A stretch of DNA of 64,000 nt, from assembly GCA_026398875.1 (NCBI GenBank), contig JAPLSB010000003.1:1-64000 (forward strand), given 5' to 3'. The notes beneath the pieces were generated by a model. The model searched no databases. It had not been told where the DNA came from and saw only the letters and a program-made list of their open reading frames with translations. Within the stretch, counting starts at the first letter, position 1; each line of letters starts with the position of its first letter. Below are positions 36,940 through 46,447 of the stretch, piece after piece. The translations under genes and the position numbers were made by a program. The stretch is from Gammaproteobacteria bacterium. GTDB taxonomy: Bacteria; Pseudomonadota; Gammaproteobacteria; Nevskiales; Nevskiaceae.

Positions 36940-37590
36940 TCAGCCGCCGCCCGCGACCGAAATCAGCATGCCGATTCCGAGCGCGATCAGCAGCGCGCCC
37001 ATCACCCGGTCGATCCAGTGGGCGATGCCGAGCAGCCGCCTGCGGACGGCCGGATGGCCGAGCGTCCACGCGACGAAGCTGAACCACAGGCCAGTGGTGA
37101 CGATCATCCAGCCGCCGAGGCCGAGCTTCAGTGCGGTCGAGGTGGAGCCGGTGATCACCGCCGAGCACAGCGCGACGAAGAACAGCATCGCCTTGACGTT
37201 CAGCAGATTGGTCGCCAGGCCGATGCTGAAGTCCCCGCGCGCCGCCCGCTGACGATCGCCGGGCGCGGCCGACGCTGGATCGGCCAGCGGCTGCGCACGA
37301 ATCGCACCCCAGCCGATCCACAGCAGCAGCCCTGCGCCGATCACCTGCAGCGCCTGCAGCAGTACCGGAAAGCGCTCGATCGCCCAGCCCAGCCCGAACA
37401 TCCCGTAGGCGACGTGGAAGCTGATGCCGCTGGCGATGCCGAGCGCGGTCAGCAGTCCGGCCCGGCGGCCATGGGCCAGCGTCTGCCGCGTGACCACGGC
37501 GAGGTCCGGTCCGGGACTCATCACCGCCAGCGCATGGGCGATGGCGACTGTCGCGAACAGCGATGCCGGGCTGGCGGCGAGGCCGCTCAC
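36940..37590 (-). CDS. LysE/RhtB-family exporter
   Basis: 216 residues, about six hydrophobic segments. The family signature MSPGPDLAVVTRQTLAHGRRAGLLTALGI follows the first segment, with later NLLNVKAMLFFVAL. These exporters remove amino acids or related metabolites. The GTG start at 37590 overlaps the stop of the upstream GST-like gene as GTGA; longer in-frame readings that include GST-gene sequence are rejected. Confidence 0.88.
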   Translation of the reverse strand: MSGLAASPASLFATVAIAHALAVMSPGPDLAVVTRQTLAHGRRAGLLTALGIASGISFHVAYGMFGLGWAIERFPVLLQALQVIGAGLLLWIGWGAIRAQPLADPASAAPGDRQRAARGDFSIGLATNLLNVKAMLFFVALCSAVITGSTSTALKLGLGGWMIVTTGLWFSFVAWTLGHPAVRRRLLGIAHWIDRVMGALLIALGIGMLISVAGGG

Positions 37591-38354
37591 GCGGCGTAGG
37601 TGCGATCGAGGTAGGCGAGGATCGCGTCGGATTCGAACATCTCGGTGCCGGTGTTCGGATCGACCAGATACGGCACCTGCACGCGCCCGGCGCGGGCCAG
37701 CAGCGCCACGCGGTTGCGGCCTTCGACCGGCAGCTGCGGGAAGAACGTCGAGCGGATCTGCGGCGGGCCGACATCCTCCCAGCGCGCCTTCGCGGTGTTG
37801 TGCAGCACGTACGGCAGTTCCAGTTCCGACAGCCGCTCGCGGACCAGCCGCGAATACGGGCTCGACTCGAAGCTGTACAGCGCCAGCGGCTCGTCCGGCG
37901 CCTTCGACGGGGCTGCCTTCAGGCCGCGCACGGCCCGGAACAGCGAGGTGGTCACCGAGGCGGCGATCGCTGCCTTGCGGCGCAGGCCGCGCGGCGCGCG
38001 CAGCTGGCCGCCATAAGTCTCGGCAAGGTAGTCGATGATGTCGGCCGATTCGTACATCGCTCGCCCGGTGTTCGGATCGACCAGATACGGGAACAGCGCC
38101 TTGCCGCCCAGGTTCACCGCTTCTGGCCGGAAGCGCTCGCCGCCTGACGGGCAGGGCAGGATCAGCACGTCGAGATCCATCTCGCTCAAGGCTTCGCGGA
38201 CCAGCCGGCAGAACGGGCTGGCTTCGAATTCGTACAGGCGCAGCAGCTGTTCCGGCTGACGCGTGGTCGGGCGGAACGACAGGCTGCCACGCCAGCCTCG
38301 GGCGGTGGACGCAAGCACGGAACTGACAACCTTCAGCTGATGAACGACGGACAT
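37587..38354 (-). CDS. protein with two tandem GST N-terminal (thioredoxin-fold) domains
   Basis: 255 residues. Repeat one (~38-115) reads LYEFEASPFCRLVREALSEMDL...FPYLVDPNTGRAMYESADIIDYLAETYG. Repeat two (~168-255) reads LYSFESSPYSRLVRERLSELEL...VPYLVDPNTGTEMFESDAILAYLDRTY. Both keep the VPYLVDPNTG and ESxxIxxYL glutathione-site motifs, but the SPFC cysteine of repeat one is SPYS in repeat two. No helical GST C-domain is present. The ATG at 38354 is preferred; the frame is open further upstream but is not conserved-looking. Translationally coupled to the LysE gene. Confidence 0.85.
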   Translation of the reverse strand: MSVVHQLKVVSSVLASTARGWRGSLSFRPTTRQPEQLLRLYEFEASPFCRLVREALSEMDLDVLILPCPSGGERFRPEAVNLGGKALFPYLVDPNTGRAMYESADIIDYLAETYGGQLRAPRGLRRKAAIAASVTTSLFRAVRGLKAAPSKAPDEPLALYSFESSPYSRLVRERLSELELPYVLHNTAKARWEDVGPPQIRSTFFPQLPVEGRNRVALLARAGRVQVPYLVDPNTGTEMFESDAILAYLDRTYAA

Positions 38355-38488
38355 GGGCGGAGAGCCTGAGCGGATGAGGACGATGGACGGGCGGATCGGC
38401 GCCGTGGACGGTCGTATTATCGGGCGTCCGTGACGACTGCGGCTTGCCGGGTTCAAACCCCGCGCCGATGCGCCGCATCTGAGCAGCA

Positions 38489-39112
38489 ATGACGACCGCG
38501 ACCCTGACCATGACGATGGACGCTGCACTGCCAGCTGCCGCTGCCGTGAGCCCCGAGGCCGAGCCTGAAGATCACCGGCTTGTGCGCCTTGCGGCGACGG
38601 GCGATGCCAAGGCCTTCGAGCGGCTCTACCGGCTCAATGCCGATCGCATCTACGGCCTGTGCCTGCGGCTGTGCCATGGCGATGTGCCGCGCGCCGAACA
38701 GGCAACGCAGGACGCGTTCGTCCGCGCCTGGGAAAAGCTGGCCAGTTTCCGCGGCGAAAGCCGGTTCAGTACCTGGATGCATCGGCTGACCGTCAATGTC
38801 GTCCTTGGCGAGCACCGCCTGCTGCGCCGCTGGGTGAGCTTCGACGACAGCATCCAGTCGGGTGCCGATGGCGATGACGACGGCCATGGCCTCGACCCGA
38901 TCGAGCCGGTGCGCCACGACGACATCGGCGGCCGCATCGATCTCGAACGGGCACTGGCCAAGCTGCCGAAGGGCGCTCGCACGGTGCTGGTGCTGCACGA
39001 CATCGAGGGCTACCAGCACGACGAGATCAGCGCGCTTACCGGCATTGCCATCGGCACGTCGAAGGCGCAGCTGCATCGCGCGCGCCGCCTGCTGCAGGCG
39101 ATGCTGTCATGA
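38489..39112 (+). CDS. ECF-type RNA polymerase sigma factor
   Basis: 207 residues. Sigma region 2 (about 40-108) is visible as DAKAFERLYRLNADRIYGLCLRLCHGD and AEQATQDAFVRAWEKLASFRGESRFSTWMHRLTVNV. Region 4 (about 150-205) contains LPKGARTVLVLHDIEGYQHDEISALTGIAIGTSKAQLHRARRLL. The stop overlaps the next gene as ATGA. It should direct transcription of its own operon and unknown targets; the promoter motif is not evident. First of three coupled genes. Confidence 0.93.
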   Translation: MTTATLTMTMDAALPAAAAVSPEAEPEDHRLVRLAATGDAKAFERLYRLNADRIYGLCLRLCHGDVPRAEQATQDAFVRAWEKLASFRGESRFSTWMHRLTVNVVLGEHRLLRRWVSFDDSIQSGADGDDDGHGLDPIEPVRHDDIGGRIDLERALAKLPKGARTVLVLHDIEGYQHDEISALTGIAIGTSKAQLHRARRLLQAMLS

Positions 39113-39753
39113 CCGAGCCCGAAAGCCGTCGCGTGCCGGAGCCCGACGCCGTGCTGGCGGCGCTGCGTGTCGACGAGACGCCGCGCCGGGACCTGTGGGC
39201 CGGCATTGCCGAGCGCATCGCTGATCCCGCCGAGCGCGATCACCTGACGCTGGCCGAACCGCTTGCCTCCGAGCTGGCCGCGCTGCGCGCCGAGCAGGCG
39301 CCGCCGCGTGATCTCTGGGAAGGAGTGGCAGCTCGAATTGCCGTAAAGCGGTCGCCGCGTCGTCGCGCCCCGTGGTGGGCTGCGGCTGCGTCGCTGGCGG
39401 CCTCGTTGCTCGTCGTGTTCGGCCTGGTTGTCGACCGTGCCGATCCGCCGCGCGATGCCGTGACCCGAGCGCCGCTGCGGCCATCCGCCGATGCGTTCGC
39501 GGCGGCCGTCGGCAGCGCCCGTGGCGGCGATGAGGCCGCAGCATTGCAACATGCCAGCTACCACCCGATGCCGCGCGAGGCGCGCGCGCTGATGCGCGCC
39601 AATCTGAAGATCGTCGATACCGCCGAGGCGCAGATCGAAAGGGCGATGTCCGCTGATCCGGACGACGCCGCCTACCTGCAGGCCTTGCTCGACAGTGCCC
39701 GCCAGCGCCAGCAGGGCCTGCGCGCCGCACTGGCCGACCCACCATCACCATGA
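39109..39753 (+). CDS. membrane protein, probable anti-sigma factor
   Basis: 214 residues with one transmembrane segment (about 89-108). The cytoplasmic part holds two copies of the same motif: VLAALRVDETPRRDLWAGIA (15-34) and ELAALRAEQAPPRDLWEGVA (55-74). The periplasmic part is alpha-helical (DTAEAQIERAMSADPDDAAYLQALLDSARQRQQGL). No zinc HxxxCxxC anti-sigma motif is seen. The role is inferred from its position, coupled to the ECF gene by a 4-bp overlap, and from the membrane topology. The stop overlaps the next gene too. Confidence 0.7.
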   Translation: MTEPESRRVPEPDAVLAALRVDETPRRDLWAGIAERIADPAERDHLTLAEPLASELAALRAEQAPPRDLWEGVAARIAVKRSPRRRAPWWAAAASLAASLLVVFGLVVDRADPPRDAVTRAPLRPSADAFAAAVGSARGGDEAAALQHASYHPMPREARALMRANLKIVDTAEAQIERAMSADPDDAAYLQALLDSARQRQQGLRAALADPPSP

Positions 39754-40829
39754 ATTCGCTGCTTTCCCCGAGGCCTCACGCCATGTTCCGCTCGCGTTTC
39801 CACCGCAGTGCCGTCGCAGCCGGTGCGCTGCTTGCCATCAGCTTCGGTGCGCTTGCCAGCGAACGGCCGGCTGTGCCGGATGCGGCCTATCCGCCGGGGT
39901 TCGAAACCCTGGCCGAGGCCGGCGCCGCTGCCGAGGCGCTCGGGTATGGCCAGATGATTGCGGCCATCGAGGCCGAGCGTGATTCCTCTCGCTATCGCAG
40001 CAGCGATGCCAGCGGTCCGGTGATCGAGCAGACCCGCACGCTGAAATCGAATGGTCGGGTCAACGTCAACAACGTCGCTGGCATCATCGACGTCTCGGTC
40101 TGGGACCGGAACGAAGTGCAGATCGGCGGCCGTCTCGGCAGCAGTCAGGACACCCTGGAGATCAGCGGCGATTCCAACGAGCTGACCGTCGTCGTGAAGC
40201 TGCCGAAGAAGTCGCGCAGCAGCAACGACACCGTGCTGGAGCTGAAGGTGCCGAACAACGCCCGTGTCGACCTCGAATCGGTCAGTGCCGATGTCGTCGT
40301 CAACGGGCCGCGCGGGCCGGTCAAGGTCAACACCGTCAGCGGTGACATGCAGCTGGTGCTCGGTTCGCCGGAGGTCTCGGTGCAGACCGTCAGTGGCGAT
40401 CTGAAGCTGACGGCGCCGGCGTCGAAGTCGACGCGCATCAACAGTGTCAGCGGCGATCTCGACCTCGAAGGCCTGAGCGGCACGCTGGCGCTGGAGACGG
40501 TATCCGGCAACATCGACCTTGCGCGCGGCGGCCGTTTTTCCGACCTGAGGCTGAAGTCGATCAGCGGTGACATCCGCCTCGACGTGGCCATCGATGCCGG
40601 CGCCCAGGTCAGCGGCCAGACGCTGTCCGGCGAGATCACGATGATCGTGCCGCAGTCGCTGTCGGGCACTGCCTTGCTGAAAAGCTTCAGCGGCGATGTC
40701 GAATGCGAAGGCGCGCATACGGTGGAAAATCATGCCAGCCGCAAGCGCGAATACGTCTGGGGCGATGGCCGAGGCGCGCGGGTCGAGCTGTCGAGTTTCA
40801 GCGGCGACATTCGCATTGAGCGCAAGTAA
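39750..40829 (+). CDS. secreted DUF4097-type beta-helix protein
   Basis: 359 residues with an N-terminal signal segment (SAVAAGALLAISFGALA) and then a repeating beta-strand unit, roughly one SGD/SGN turn every 20-25 residues: VSGDMQL, VSGDLKL, VSGDLDL, VSGNIDL, ISGDIRL, LSGEITM, FSGDVEC and a final FSGDIRIERK. This pattern is typical of the DUF4097/putative-adhesin family. Third gene of the ECF operon, overlapping the anti-sigma gene by ATGA; probably an envelope protein made under its control. The ATG at 39783 is an alternative start. Confidence 0.85.
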   Translation: MNSLLSPRPHAMFRSRFHRSAVAAGALLAISFGALASERPAVPDAAYPPGFETLAEAGAAAEALGYGQMIAAIEAERDSSRYRSSDASGPVIEQTRTLKSNGRVNVNNVAGIIDVSVWDRNEVQIGGRLGSSQDTLEISGDSNELTVVVKLPKKSRSSNDTVLELKVPNNARVDLESVSADVVVNGPRGPVKVNTVSGDMQLVLGSPEVSVQTVSGDLKLTAPASKSTRINSVSGDLDLEGLSGTLALETVSGNIDLARGGRFSDLRLKSISGDIRLDVAIDAGAQVSGQTLSGEITMIVPQSLSGTALLKSFSGDVECEGAHTVENHASRKREYVWGDGRGARVELSSFSGDIRIERK

Positions 40830-40892
40830 GCCGATGCGGCAAGGCCAATCGGCTACGATCCCGCCGGTTCCTGCCCAGCCTCCGTCGCTCCG

Positions 40893-41822
40893 ATGCCCTA
40901 TGACCTCGCGTCCCGACTGGTGGTCGGGCTCGCGTCCAGCGCGCTGTTCGATCTCGGCGAATCCGATCAGGTGTTCCGCGAGTCCGGCGAGGAGGTCTAC
41001 CGCCAGTACCAGCGCGAGCATCGCGGCCATTTGTTGCCGCCCGGCGTGGCGTTCCCCTTTATCAAGCGGCTGCTGTCGCTGAATGGCCTGCGGCCCGCTG
41101 ACCCGCTGGTCGAAGTGATCCTGCTGTCGAAGAACGATCCGGACACCGGCCTCAGGGTGATGGATTCGATTGCCGCGCATGGGCTCGGCATCAGCCGCGC
41201 AGTATTCCTGCAGGGGCGGTCACCGCATCGGTTCATCGATGCGCTCGACATCAGCCTGTTCCTGTCGGCGGATGAGGCCGACGTGCGGGCGGCCAACGCG
41301 GCGGGTCATGCGGCCGGCCAGGTGCTGGCCTCGGATTTCGTCGATCAGGACAGCGACGAGGAACTACGCATCGCCTTCGATTTCGACGGCGTGCTGGCCG
41401 ACGATCAGTCCGAAGCGGTGTTCCAGGCAGCGGGCATCGACGAGTTCCATCAGCATGAACAGCGGCACGCGGCGACGCCGGTCAGCCCCGGTCCGCTGGC
41501 GCCATTCCTGCGCAAGCTGCGCAGCATCCAGGCGCTGGAGGAACACAAGGCGCTTGCCGATCGCGACTACGTGCGCCGGCTGCGTGTGTCGATCGTCACA
41601 GCCCGCAATGCCCCGGCGCACGAGCGGGTCATCACGACGATGCGCGACTGGGGCGTGACTGTGAACGAGGCGTTCTTCCTCGGCGGCATCGAGAAGCGGC
41701 AGGTGCTGTCGGTACTGAAGCCGCACATCTTTTTCGACGACCAGCAGAGCCATCTGCGACCGGCCGCCGCCGATCTGCCCTGCGTGCATGTTCCGTTCGG
41801 AGCACTGAACCGGCCGCGCTGA
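40893..41822 (+). CDS. 5'-nucleotidase (PF06189-type)
   Basis: 309 residues. The HAD-like phosphatase motifs are present: DFDGVLADD near residue 165, VSIVTARNAP for the second motif and HIFFDDQQSHL for the last. The N-terminal LLSLNGLRPADPLVEVILLSKNDPDTGLRV is characteristic of the bacterial 5'-nucleotidase family related to cytosolic cN-I. It would release nucleosides from nucleoside 5'-monophosphates. No signal peptide. It converges with purH, with a hairpin (41812-41830) at the end. Confidence 0.88.
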   Translation: MPYDLASRLVVGLASSALFDLGESDQVFRESGEEVYRQYQREHRGHLLPPGVAFPFIKRLLSLNGLRPADPLVEVILLSKNDPDTGLRVMDSIAAHGLGISRAVFLQGRSPHRFIDALDISLFLSADEADVRAANAAGHAAGQVLASDFVDQDSDEELRIAFDFDGVLADDQSEAVFQAAGIDEFHQHEQRHAATPVSPGPLAPFLRKLRSIQALEEHKALADRDYVRRLRVSIVTARNAPAHERVITTMRDWGVTVNEAFFLGGIEKRQVLSVLKPHIFFDDQQSHLRPAAADLPCVHVPFGALNRPR

Positions 41823-41830
41823 CCGCGGCC
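41812..41830. other. hairpin between convergent 5'-nucleotidase and purH genes
   Basis: GGCCGCG (41812-41818), CTGAC loop and CGCGGCC (41824-41830) form a perfect 7-bp stem overlapping the nucleotidase stop codon. It has no T-tract. Confidence 0.4.
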
Positions 41831-41845
41831 GTCAGCACCCGTCGA

Positions 41846-43411
41846 TCAGTGCCGGAAGTGGCGCACGCCGGTGAACACCATGGCCATGCCGGCTTCGTCA
41901 GCCGCGGCGATCACTTCGTTGTCGCGCATCGAGCCGCCCGGCTGGATCACCGCGACGATGCCGGCCTTTGCGGCGGCATCGATGCCGTCGCGGAACGGGA
42001 AGAAGGCGTCGGAGGCCATCACCGAACCGGCGACCACCAGCTTTTCGTCCGCCGCCTTGATGCCGGCGATCCGCGCCGAATAGACGCGGCTCATCTGGCC
42101 CGCGCCGACACCGATGGTCTGGCGGTTCTTGGCGTAGACGATGGCGTTGGACTTGACGAACTTGGCGACCTTCCACGCGAAGATCAGGTCGTGCAGTTCG
42201 GCTTCGGTCGGCGCGCGCTTCGTCACCACCTTCAACTCGGGCTCGGTGATCATCCGGGTGTCGGCGGTCTGGATCAGCAGGCCGGAGCCGACGCGCTTCA
42301 GGTCGTGGCTGTTGTGCGCATCGCCATGCGGAATGACCAGCACGCGCACGTTGGCCTTGGTCTTGAGGACTTCCAGCGCCGCGTTCGAATACGACGGCGC
42401 CAACAGCACTTCAATGAACTGACGGCCGACCATCACGCTGGCGGTCGCGGCATCGACTTCGCGGTTGAAGGCGATGATCCCGCCGAAGGCGCTGGTCGGA
42501 TCGGTCTGGTAGGCCAGTTCATAGGCCTGACCGATCCCGGCTAGGCTGACGGCCACGCCGCAGGGATTGGCGTGCTTGACGATCACGCAGGCCGGCTTGA
42601 CGAAGCTGCGCACGCATTCCCAGGCGGCGTCGGCGTCGGCGATGTTGTTGTAGCTGAGCTCCTTGCCCTGCAGCTGCTGGAAGGTGCCGAGCGTGCCGGG
42701 CAGCGGATTGAGGTCGCGATAGAACGCGGCACTCTGATGCGGGTTCTCGCCGTAGCGCAGATCCAGGACCTTCTCGAAGCGCAGATTGGCCTGGCCCGGG
42801 AACGCCGCGCGGCTGCCGTCCGCTTCAAGTGCCGACAGGTAGTCGCTGATCGCGGCGTCGTAGGCGGCGACACCGTTGAACGCGGCGACGGCCAGCTTGA
42901 AACGGGTGGCCTGAGTGATGCCGCTTTCGCGGTCGAGTTCGGCGAGCAGCGCGGCGTACTGGCTGGCCTTGGTCACCACGGCGACATCAGCGTGGTTTTT
43001 CGCGGCCGAACGCAGCATCGCCGGGCCGCCGATGTCGATGTTCTCGATCGCTTCGTCGAAGGTGTGGTCAGGCTTGGCGACGGTTGCTTCGAACGGGTAC
43101 AGGTTCAGCACCAGGATGTCGATCGGGGCGATGCCGTGCTCGGCCATCACGGCGTCATCGAGCCCGCGCCGGCCGAGCAGGCCGCCATGGATCTTCGGGT
43201 GCAGCGTCTTGACCCGGCCGTCCATCATTTCCGGGAAGCCGGTATGCGCCGACACTTCGGTAACTGCCACGCCGTGGTCGCGCAACAGCTTGAAGGTGCC
43301 GCCGGTCGACAGCAGCTCGATGCCGCGCGCCGACAGCGCTTGCGCCAGTTCGACAATGCCGGACTTGTCGGAGACGGACAGCAGGGCGCGGCGCGGTTTC
43401 AGCAAGGTCAT
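41846..43411 (-). CDS. purH: bifunctional AICAR formyltransferase / IMP cyclohydrolase
   Basis: 521 residues; does the last two steps of IMP synthesis. The N-terminal IMP cyclohydrolase domain begins [20 protein letters not shown] and has [11 protein letters not shown] and [13 protein letters not shown]. The transformylase domain contains [13 protein letters not shown], the catalytic KHANPCG and [19 protein letters not shown]. Usual length about 529. Downstream of fis on the same strand, separated by a 178-bp spacer that holds a repeat element. Confidence 0.98.
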   Translation of the reverse strand: MTLLKPRRALLSVSDKSGIVELAQALSARGIELLSTGGTFKLLRDHGVAVTEVSAHTGFPEMMDGRVKTLHPKIHGGLLGRRGLDDAVMAEHGIAPIDILVLNLYPFEATVAKPDHTFDEAIENIDIGGPAMLRSAAKNHADVAVVTKASQYAALLAELDRESGITQATRFKLAVAAFNGVAAYDAAISDYLSALEADGSRAAFPGQANLRFEKVLDLRYGENPHQSAAFYRDLNPLPGTLGTFQQLQGKELSYNNIADADAAWECVRSFVKPACVIVKHANPCGVAVSLAGIGQAYELAYQTDPTSAFGGIIAFNREVDAATASVMVGRQFIEVLLAPSYSNAALEVLKTKANVRVLVIPHGDAHNSHDLKRVGSGLLIQTADTRMITEPELKVVTKRAPTEAELHDLIFAWKVAKFVKSNAIVYAKNRQTIGVGAGQMSRVYSARIAGIKAADEKLVVAGSVMASDAFFPFRDGIDAAAKAGIVAVIQPGGSMRDNEVIAAADEAGMAMVFTGVRHFRH

Positions 43412-43448
43412 GGTTGTTTCGTCGGCAGGGAATACATCGAAAGACTTG

Positions 43449-43550
43449 GGTTCACGCCAAGGCGCGAAGACGCGAAGAACGGTGCTGAGGCGGAAACCTT
43501 CGCGAGAGCCATCGGGCTTTTCCTCGGCAGCTTGGCGGCTTGGCTCGAGA
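43449..43550. repeat. ~100-bp interspersed inverted-repeat element, copy in the purH-fis spacer
   Basis: Starts GGTTCACGCCAAGGCGCGAA and matches the accB-accC spacer element at 27 of the first 31 bases. The right end (about 43521-43550, with CTTGGCGGCTTGGCTCGAGA) is a degenerate reverse complement of the left end. The span is 102 bp, the same as the copy at 46331-46432. Confidence 0.65.
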
Positions 43551-43589
43551 TCGCGGTTGCCAGGCGGCGAGGGCGCTGGTCGGCGGCGA

Positions 43590-43919
43590 TCAGCGCGTGC
43601 TGATGCCGTATTGCGTGAGCTTCTTGCGCAAGGTCGCGCGGTTCAGGCCGAGCAGCTCGGCGGCGCGCGACTGGTTGCCGTCGCAGTAGTCGAGCGTGGC
43701 GCGCAGCAATGGTGGTTCGACCTGCTCCAGCACCGTGTCATACAGATTCAGGGTCTTCGGAAGGTGACCGTTCAGCGTCCTGAAGTACGCATCCATGCAC
43801 TCGGCAACCGACGTGCACAGCGGCTTGCTGTTGTCAGCCTGGGCCGCCGGAACACGGGATTCCGGGGACCCGGCATCGGCCAGATATTCGCCGGCGGCGT
43901 TAGGGTTCAAGGAGGACAT
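43590..43919 (-). CDS. fis: Fis-family DNA-binding protein
   Basis: 109 residues from the ATG at 43919 (frame open to 43961). The C-terminal helix-turn-helix [25 protein letters not shown] is the Fis signature, preceded by [15 protein letters not shown]. coli Fis is 98 residues. Fis bends DNA and regulates rRNA, recombination and growth-phase genes. In enterics fis follows dusB; here it lies between prmA and purH, a xanthomonad-like order. Confidence 0.93.
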   Translation of the reverse strand: MSSLNPNAAGEYLADAGSPESRVPAAQADNSKPLCTSVAECMDAYFRTLNGHLPKTLNLYDTVLEQVEPPLLRATLDYCDGNQSRAAELLGLNRATLRKKLTQYGISTR

Positions 43920-44046
43920 GGCGCTCGACCGTGATGATCGGCAAATTGCCGACGTCATCACTTGTTCACAAAGGGGACGGCGATGATACCGACGGCCCTC
44001 GAACGCCGGTAGCCCCGTTCGTCACATTACGGCCGGTTGTGCGGCC

Positions 44047-44925
44047 TCAGCGGCGCTTGATTCCGCTGATCCGGTGCCAGCCGTCGCGCTCGCCATCGGG
44101 CTCGAAATCGAACCATGGCGCATAGGCGGCGCGCACTTCGTCAGCCTGCCGCGCCAGCAGGCCGGCCAGCACGATGCGGCCATCTGCCCGGGTCGCGGCC
44201 GCCAGCTTGGACGCCAGTTCGATCAGCGGCCGAGCCAGGATGTTGGCAAGCACGATGTCGTACTGATCGACCACCGCATGCTCGATGCCGGCGCAGGTGA
44301 TCCGCTCGGCGACCTGGTTGGTCTGGGCGTTGTCGAGTGTGGCGGTGATGGCCTGCGGGTCGATGTCGATCGCCAGCGCCGAGGCTGCGCCGAGCTTGAG
44401 CGCGGCGATTGCCAGCACGCCGGAGCCGCAGCCGTAGTCGAGCACGGTGCTGCCGGCGACGTCGTTCAGCGACAGCCAGTCGAGACACATCGACGTGCTC
44501 GGATGCGTGCCGGTGCCGAACGCGAGCCCCGGATCGAGATGGACGATCACGGCGTCCTGCGCCGTGACTTCGCAGCCGGTCGGGCAGATCCACAGCCGCT
44601 GCCCGAACTGCATCGCTTCGGCGTGATCGAGCCAGGCACGCACCCAGTCGCGATCCTCGACCTTCAGGATCTCGGTCTTCGCCGTATCGCCATCCGGCAA
44701 CTGCTCGGCCAGTGCTGCACGCACCACGTCCAGATCGGTGCCGGCGGTGAACAGACCCTTGGTGATCGTGGCCGGCCACAACGGCGTTTCGCCGGGCAGC
44801 GGCTCGAGCACCGGCACATCGGCGGCATCGGTCATGGTCACCGACAACGCGCCGCAGGCACTCAGGACTTCTTCGGCGAACTCGGGGTAATGACTCGCGA
44901 CCGCCAGTTCAATCCAGGTGCTCAA
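44047..44925 (-). CDS. prmA: ribosomal protein L11 methyltransferase
   Basis: 292 residues; trimethylates ribosomal protein L11 using SAM. Visible: N-terminal substrate-recognition domain starting [52 protein letters not shown] motif [20 protein letters not shown] and the catalytic [14 protein letters not shown] start at 44925 overlaps the accC stop (TTGA) and gives exactly the family N-terminus and length (293); no ATG or GTG fits. Confidence 0.95.
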   Translation of the reverse strand: MSTWIELAVASHYPEFAEEVLSACGALSVTMTDAADVPVLEPLPGETPLWPATITKGLFTAGTDLDVVRAALAEQLPDGDTAKTEILKVEDRDWVRAWLDHAEAMQFGQRLWICPTGCEVTAQDAVIVHLDPGLAFGTGTHPSTSMCLDWLSLNDVAGSTVLDYGCGSGVLAIAALKLGAASALAIDIDPQAITATLDNAQTNQVAERITCAGIEHAVVDQYDIVLANILARPLIELASKLAAATRADGRIVLAGLLARQADEVRAAYAPWFDFEPDGERDGWHRISGIKRR

Positions 44926-46289
44926 TGAGCGTCGCCTGTCCCGCCCGCCGCCTTGTCGAGCATCGACGCCAGGTAGTGGATGTGATGGGTGCCGGCGCAG
45001 AAGGTCGGATCGTTGAGGATCATCTGCTGCAGCGGGATGTTGGTGACGATGCCTTCGACGATCATCTCGTCGAGCGCAGTGCGCATGCGGGCGATCGCGC
45101 TTTCGCGCGTCGGGCCATGGACGATCAGCTTGCCGATCATCGAATCGTAGTTCGGCGGCACGCGGTAGCCGGCGTAGACGTGGCTGTCCATGCGCACGCC
45201 CGGACCGCCCGGCGTGTGCCACTTCTTGACCTCGCCCGGGCTCGGCGTGAACTTGAACGGATCCTCGGCGTTGATGCGGCACTCGATCGCATGGCCGGTG
45301 ATGCGGATGTCTTCCTGCTTGACCGGCAGCGGCTCGCCGGCCGCGACCTTGATCTGCTGCACGATCAGATCGACACCGGTGATCATCTCGGTCACCGGAT
45401 GCTCGACCTGAATGCGGGTGTTCATCTCGATGAAGTAGAAGCGGCCGTTCTCGTACAGGAACTCCATCGTGCCGGCGCCGCGGTAGCCGATGCGCTTGCA
45501 GGCATCGGTGCACAGCTTGCCGATCTCCGCGCGCTGCGCAGGCGTGATGCCGGGCGCGGTCGCTTCCTCGATGACCTTCTGGTTACGGCGCTGCATCGAG
45601 CAGTCCCGCTCACCCAGAAACACGGCGTTGCCGTGCTCGTCGGCCAGCACCTGGATCTCGATGTGGCGCGGCACTTCGAGATACTTCTCGAGAAACACCG
45701 AGCCGTCCTTGAACGCCTGCAGCGCTTCCTGACGAGCGATCTTGATCGAGCCGATCAGGTCGTCCGGCTTGCGCACCACATGCATGCCGCGTCCGCCACC
45801 ACCGAAGGCCGCCTTGATCAGCACCGGGTAGCCGACCTTCTCGGCAATCGCCAGGCACTCGGCTTCGTCGTCGGGAAGGATGCCGTCCGAGCCAGGCACG
45901 CAGGGCACACCGGCGGCGATCATTTCGGCCTTGGCCGTGGTCTTGCCGCCCATCAGGCGAATCGTTTCCGAACGCGGGCCGATGAACACGAAGCCGCTCT
46001 TTTCGACGCTTTCGGCGAAGTCGGCGTTCTCGGAGAGGAAGCCGTAGCCGGGGTGAATCGCGTCGGCCTGGGTCACTTCGGCGGCCGAGATGATCGCCGC
46101 CATATTCAGGTAGCTGCCGGTGGCGGCGGCACCGCCGATGCAGACGGTTTCGTCGGCCAGGCGGACATGCTTCAGGTCGCGGTCGGCAGTGGAATGCACC
46201 GCCACCGTCTTGATGCCGAGTTCACGGCAGGCGCGCAGGATGCGCAGCGCGATTTCGCCTCGGTTGGCGATCAGGATCTTGTTGAACAT
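44922..46289 (-). CDS. accC: acetyl-CoA carboxylase, biotin carboxylase subunit
   Basis: 455 residues; carboxylates biotin on AccB using ATP and bicarbonate. Biotin carboxylase motifs are clear: [72 protein letters not shown] and [22 protein letters not shown]. Downstream of accB in the usual accBC order, but with a 158-bp spacer containing an inverted-repeat element. Confidence 0.98.
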   Translation of the reverse strand: MFNKILIANRGEIALRILRACRELGIKTVAVHSTADRDLKHVRLADETVCIGGAAATGSYLNMAAIISAAEVTQADAIHPGYGFLSENADFAESVEKSGFVFIGPRSETIRLMGGKTTAKAEMIAAGVPCVPGSDGILPDDEAECLAIAEKVGYPVLIKAAFGGGGRGMHVVRKPDDLIGSIKIARQEALQAFKDGSVFLEKYLEVPRHIEIQVLADEHGNAVFLGERDCSMQRRNQKVIEEATAPGITPAQRAEIGKLCTDACKRIGYRGAGTMEFLYENGRFYFIEMNTRIQVEHPVTEMITGVDLIVQQIKVAAGEPLPVKQEDIRITGHAIECRINAEDPFKFTPSPGEVKKWHTPGGPGVRMDSHVYAGYRVPPNYDSMIGKLIVHGPTRESAIARMRTALDEMIVEGIVTNIPLQQMILNDPTFCAGTHHIHYLASMLDKAAGGTGDAH

Positions 46290-46330
46290 TGCAGGCTGTT
46301 GCCTCGGTTGAGCGTGGGCTCAGGAAAGCG

Positions 46331-46432
46331 GGTTCACGCAAAGACGCCAAGACGCCAAGAAAACGAAAGCAGCAAGGGCAACAGGATCGATGACCGCTTT
46401 ACCTTTGCGTCTTGGCGCCTTTGCGTGCGCGT
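46331..46432. repeat. ~100-bp inverted-repeat element in the accB-accC spacer
   Basis: Two 25-bp arms, 46335-46359 (starting CACGCAAAGACGCCAAGACG) and 46403-46427 (ending CGCCTTTGCGTG), are complementary apart from a few positions. Each arm is itself a run of ~9-bp CGCAAAGA/CGCCAAGA units. The loop is A-rich (43 nt). The element interrupts a normally compact operon and would form a strong hairpin in the accBC mRNA. Confidence 0.8.
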
Positions 46433-46447
46433 GCCGGTGGCGCGGCG

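Noticed and set aside
38441..38466. GGGTTCAAACCCC resembling a tRNA T-arm
   Set aside because: No matching acceptor, D-arm or anticodon stem surrounds it, and the T-stem is imperfect; treated as chance.
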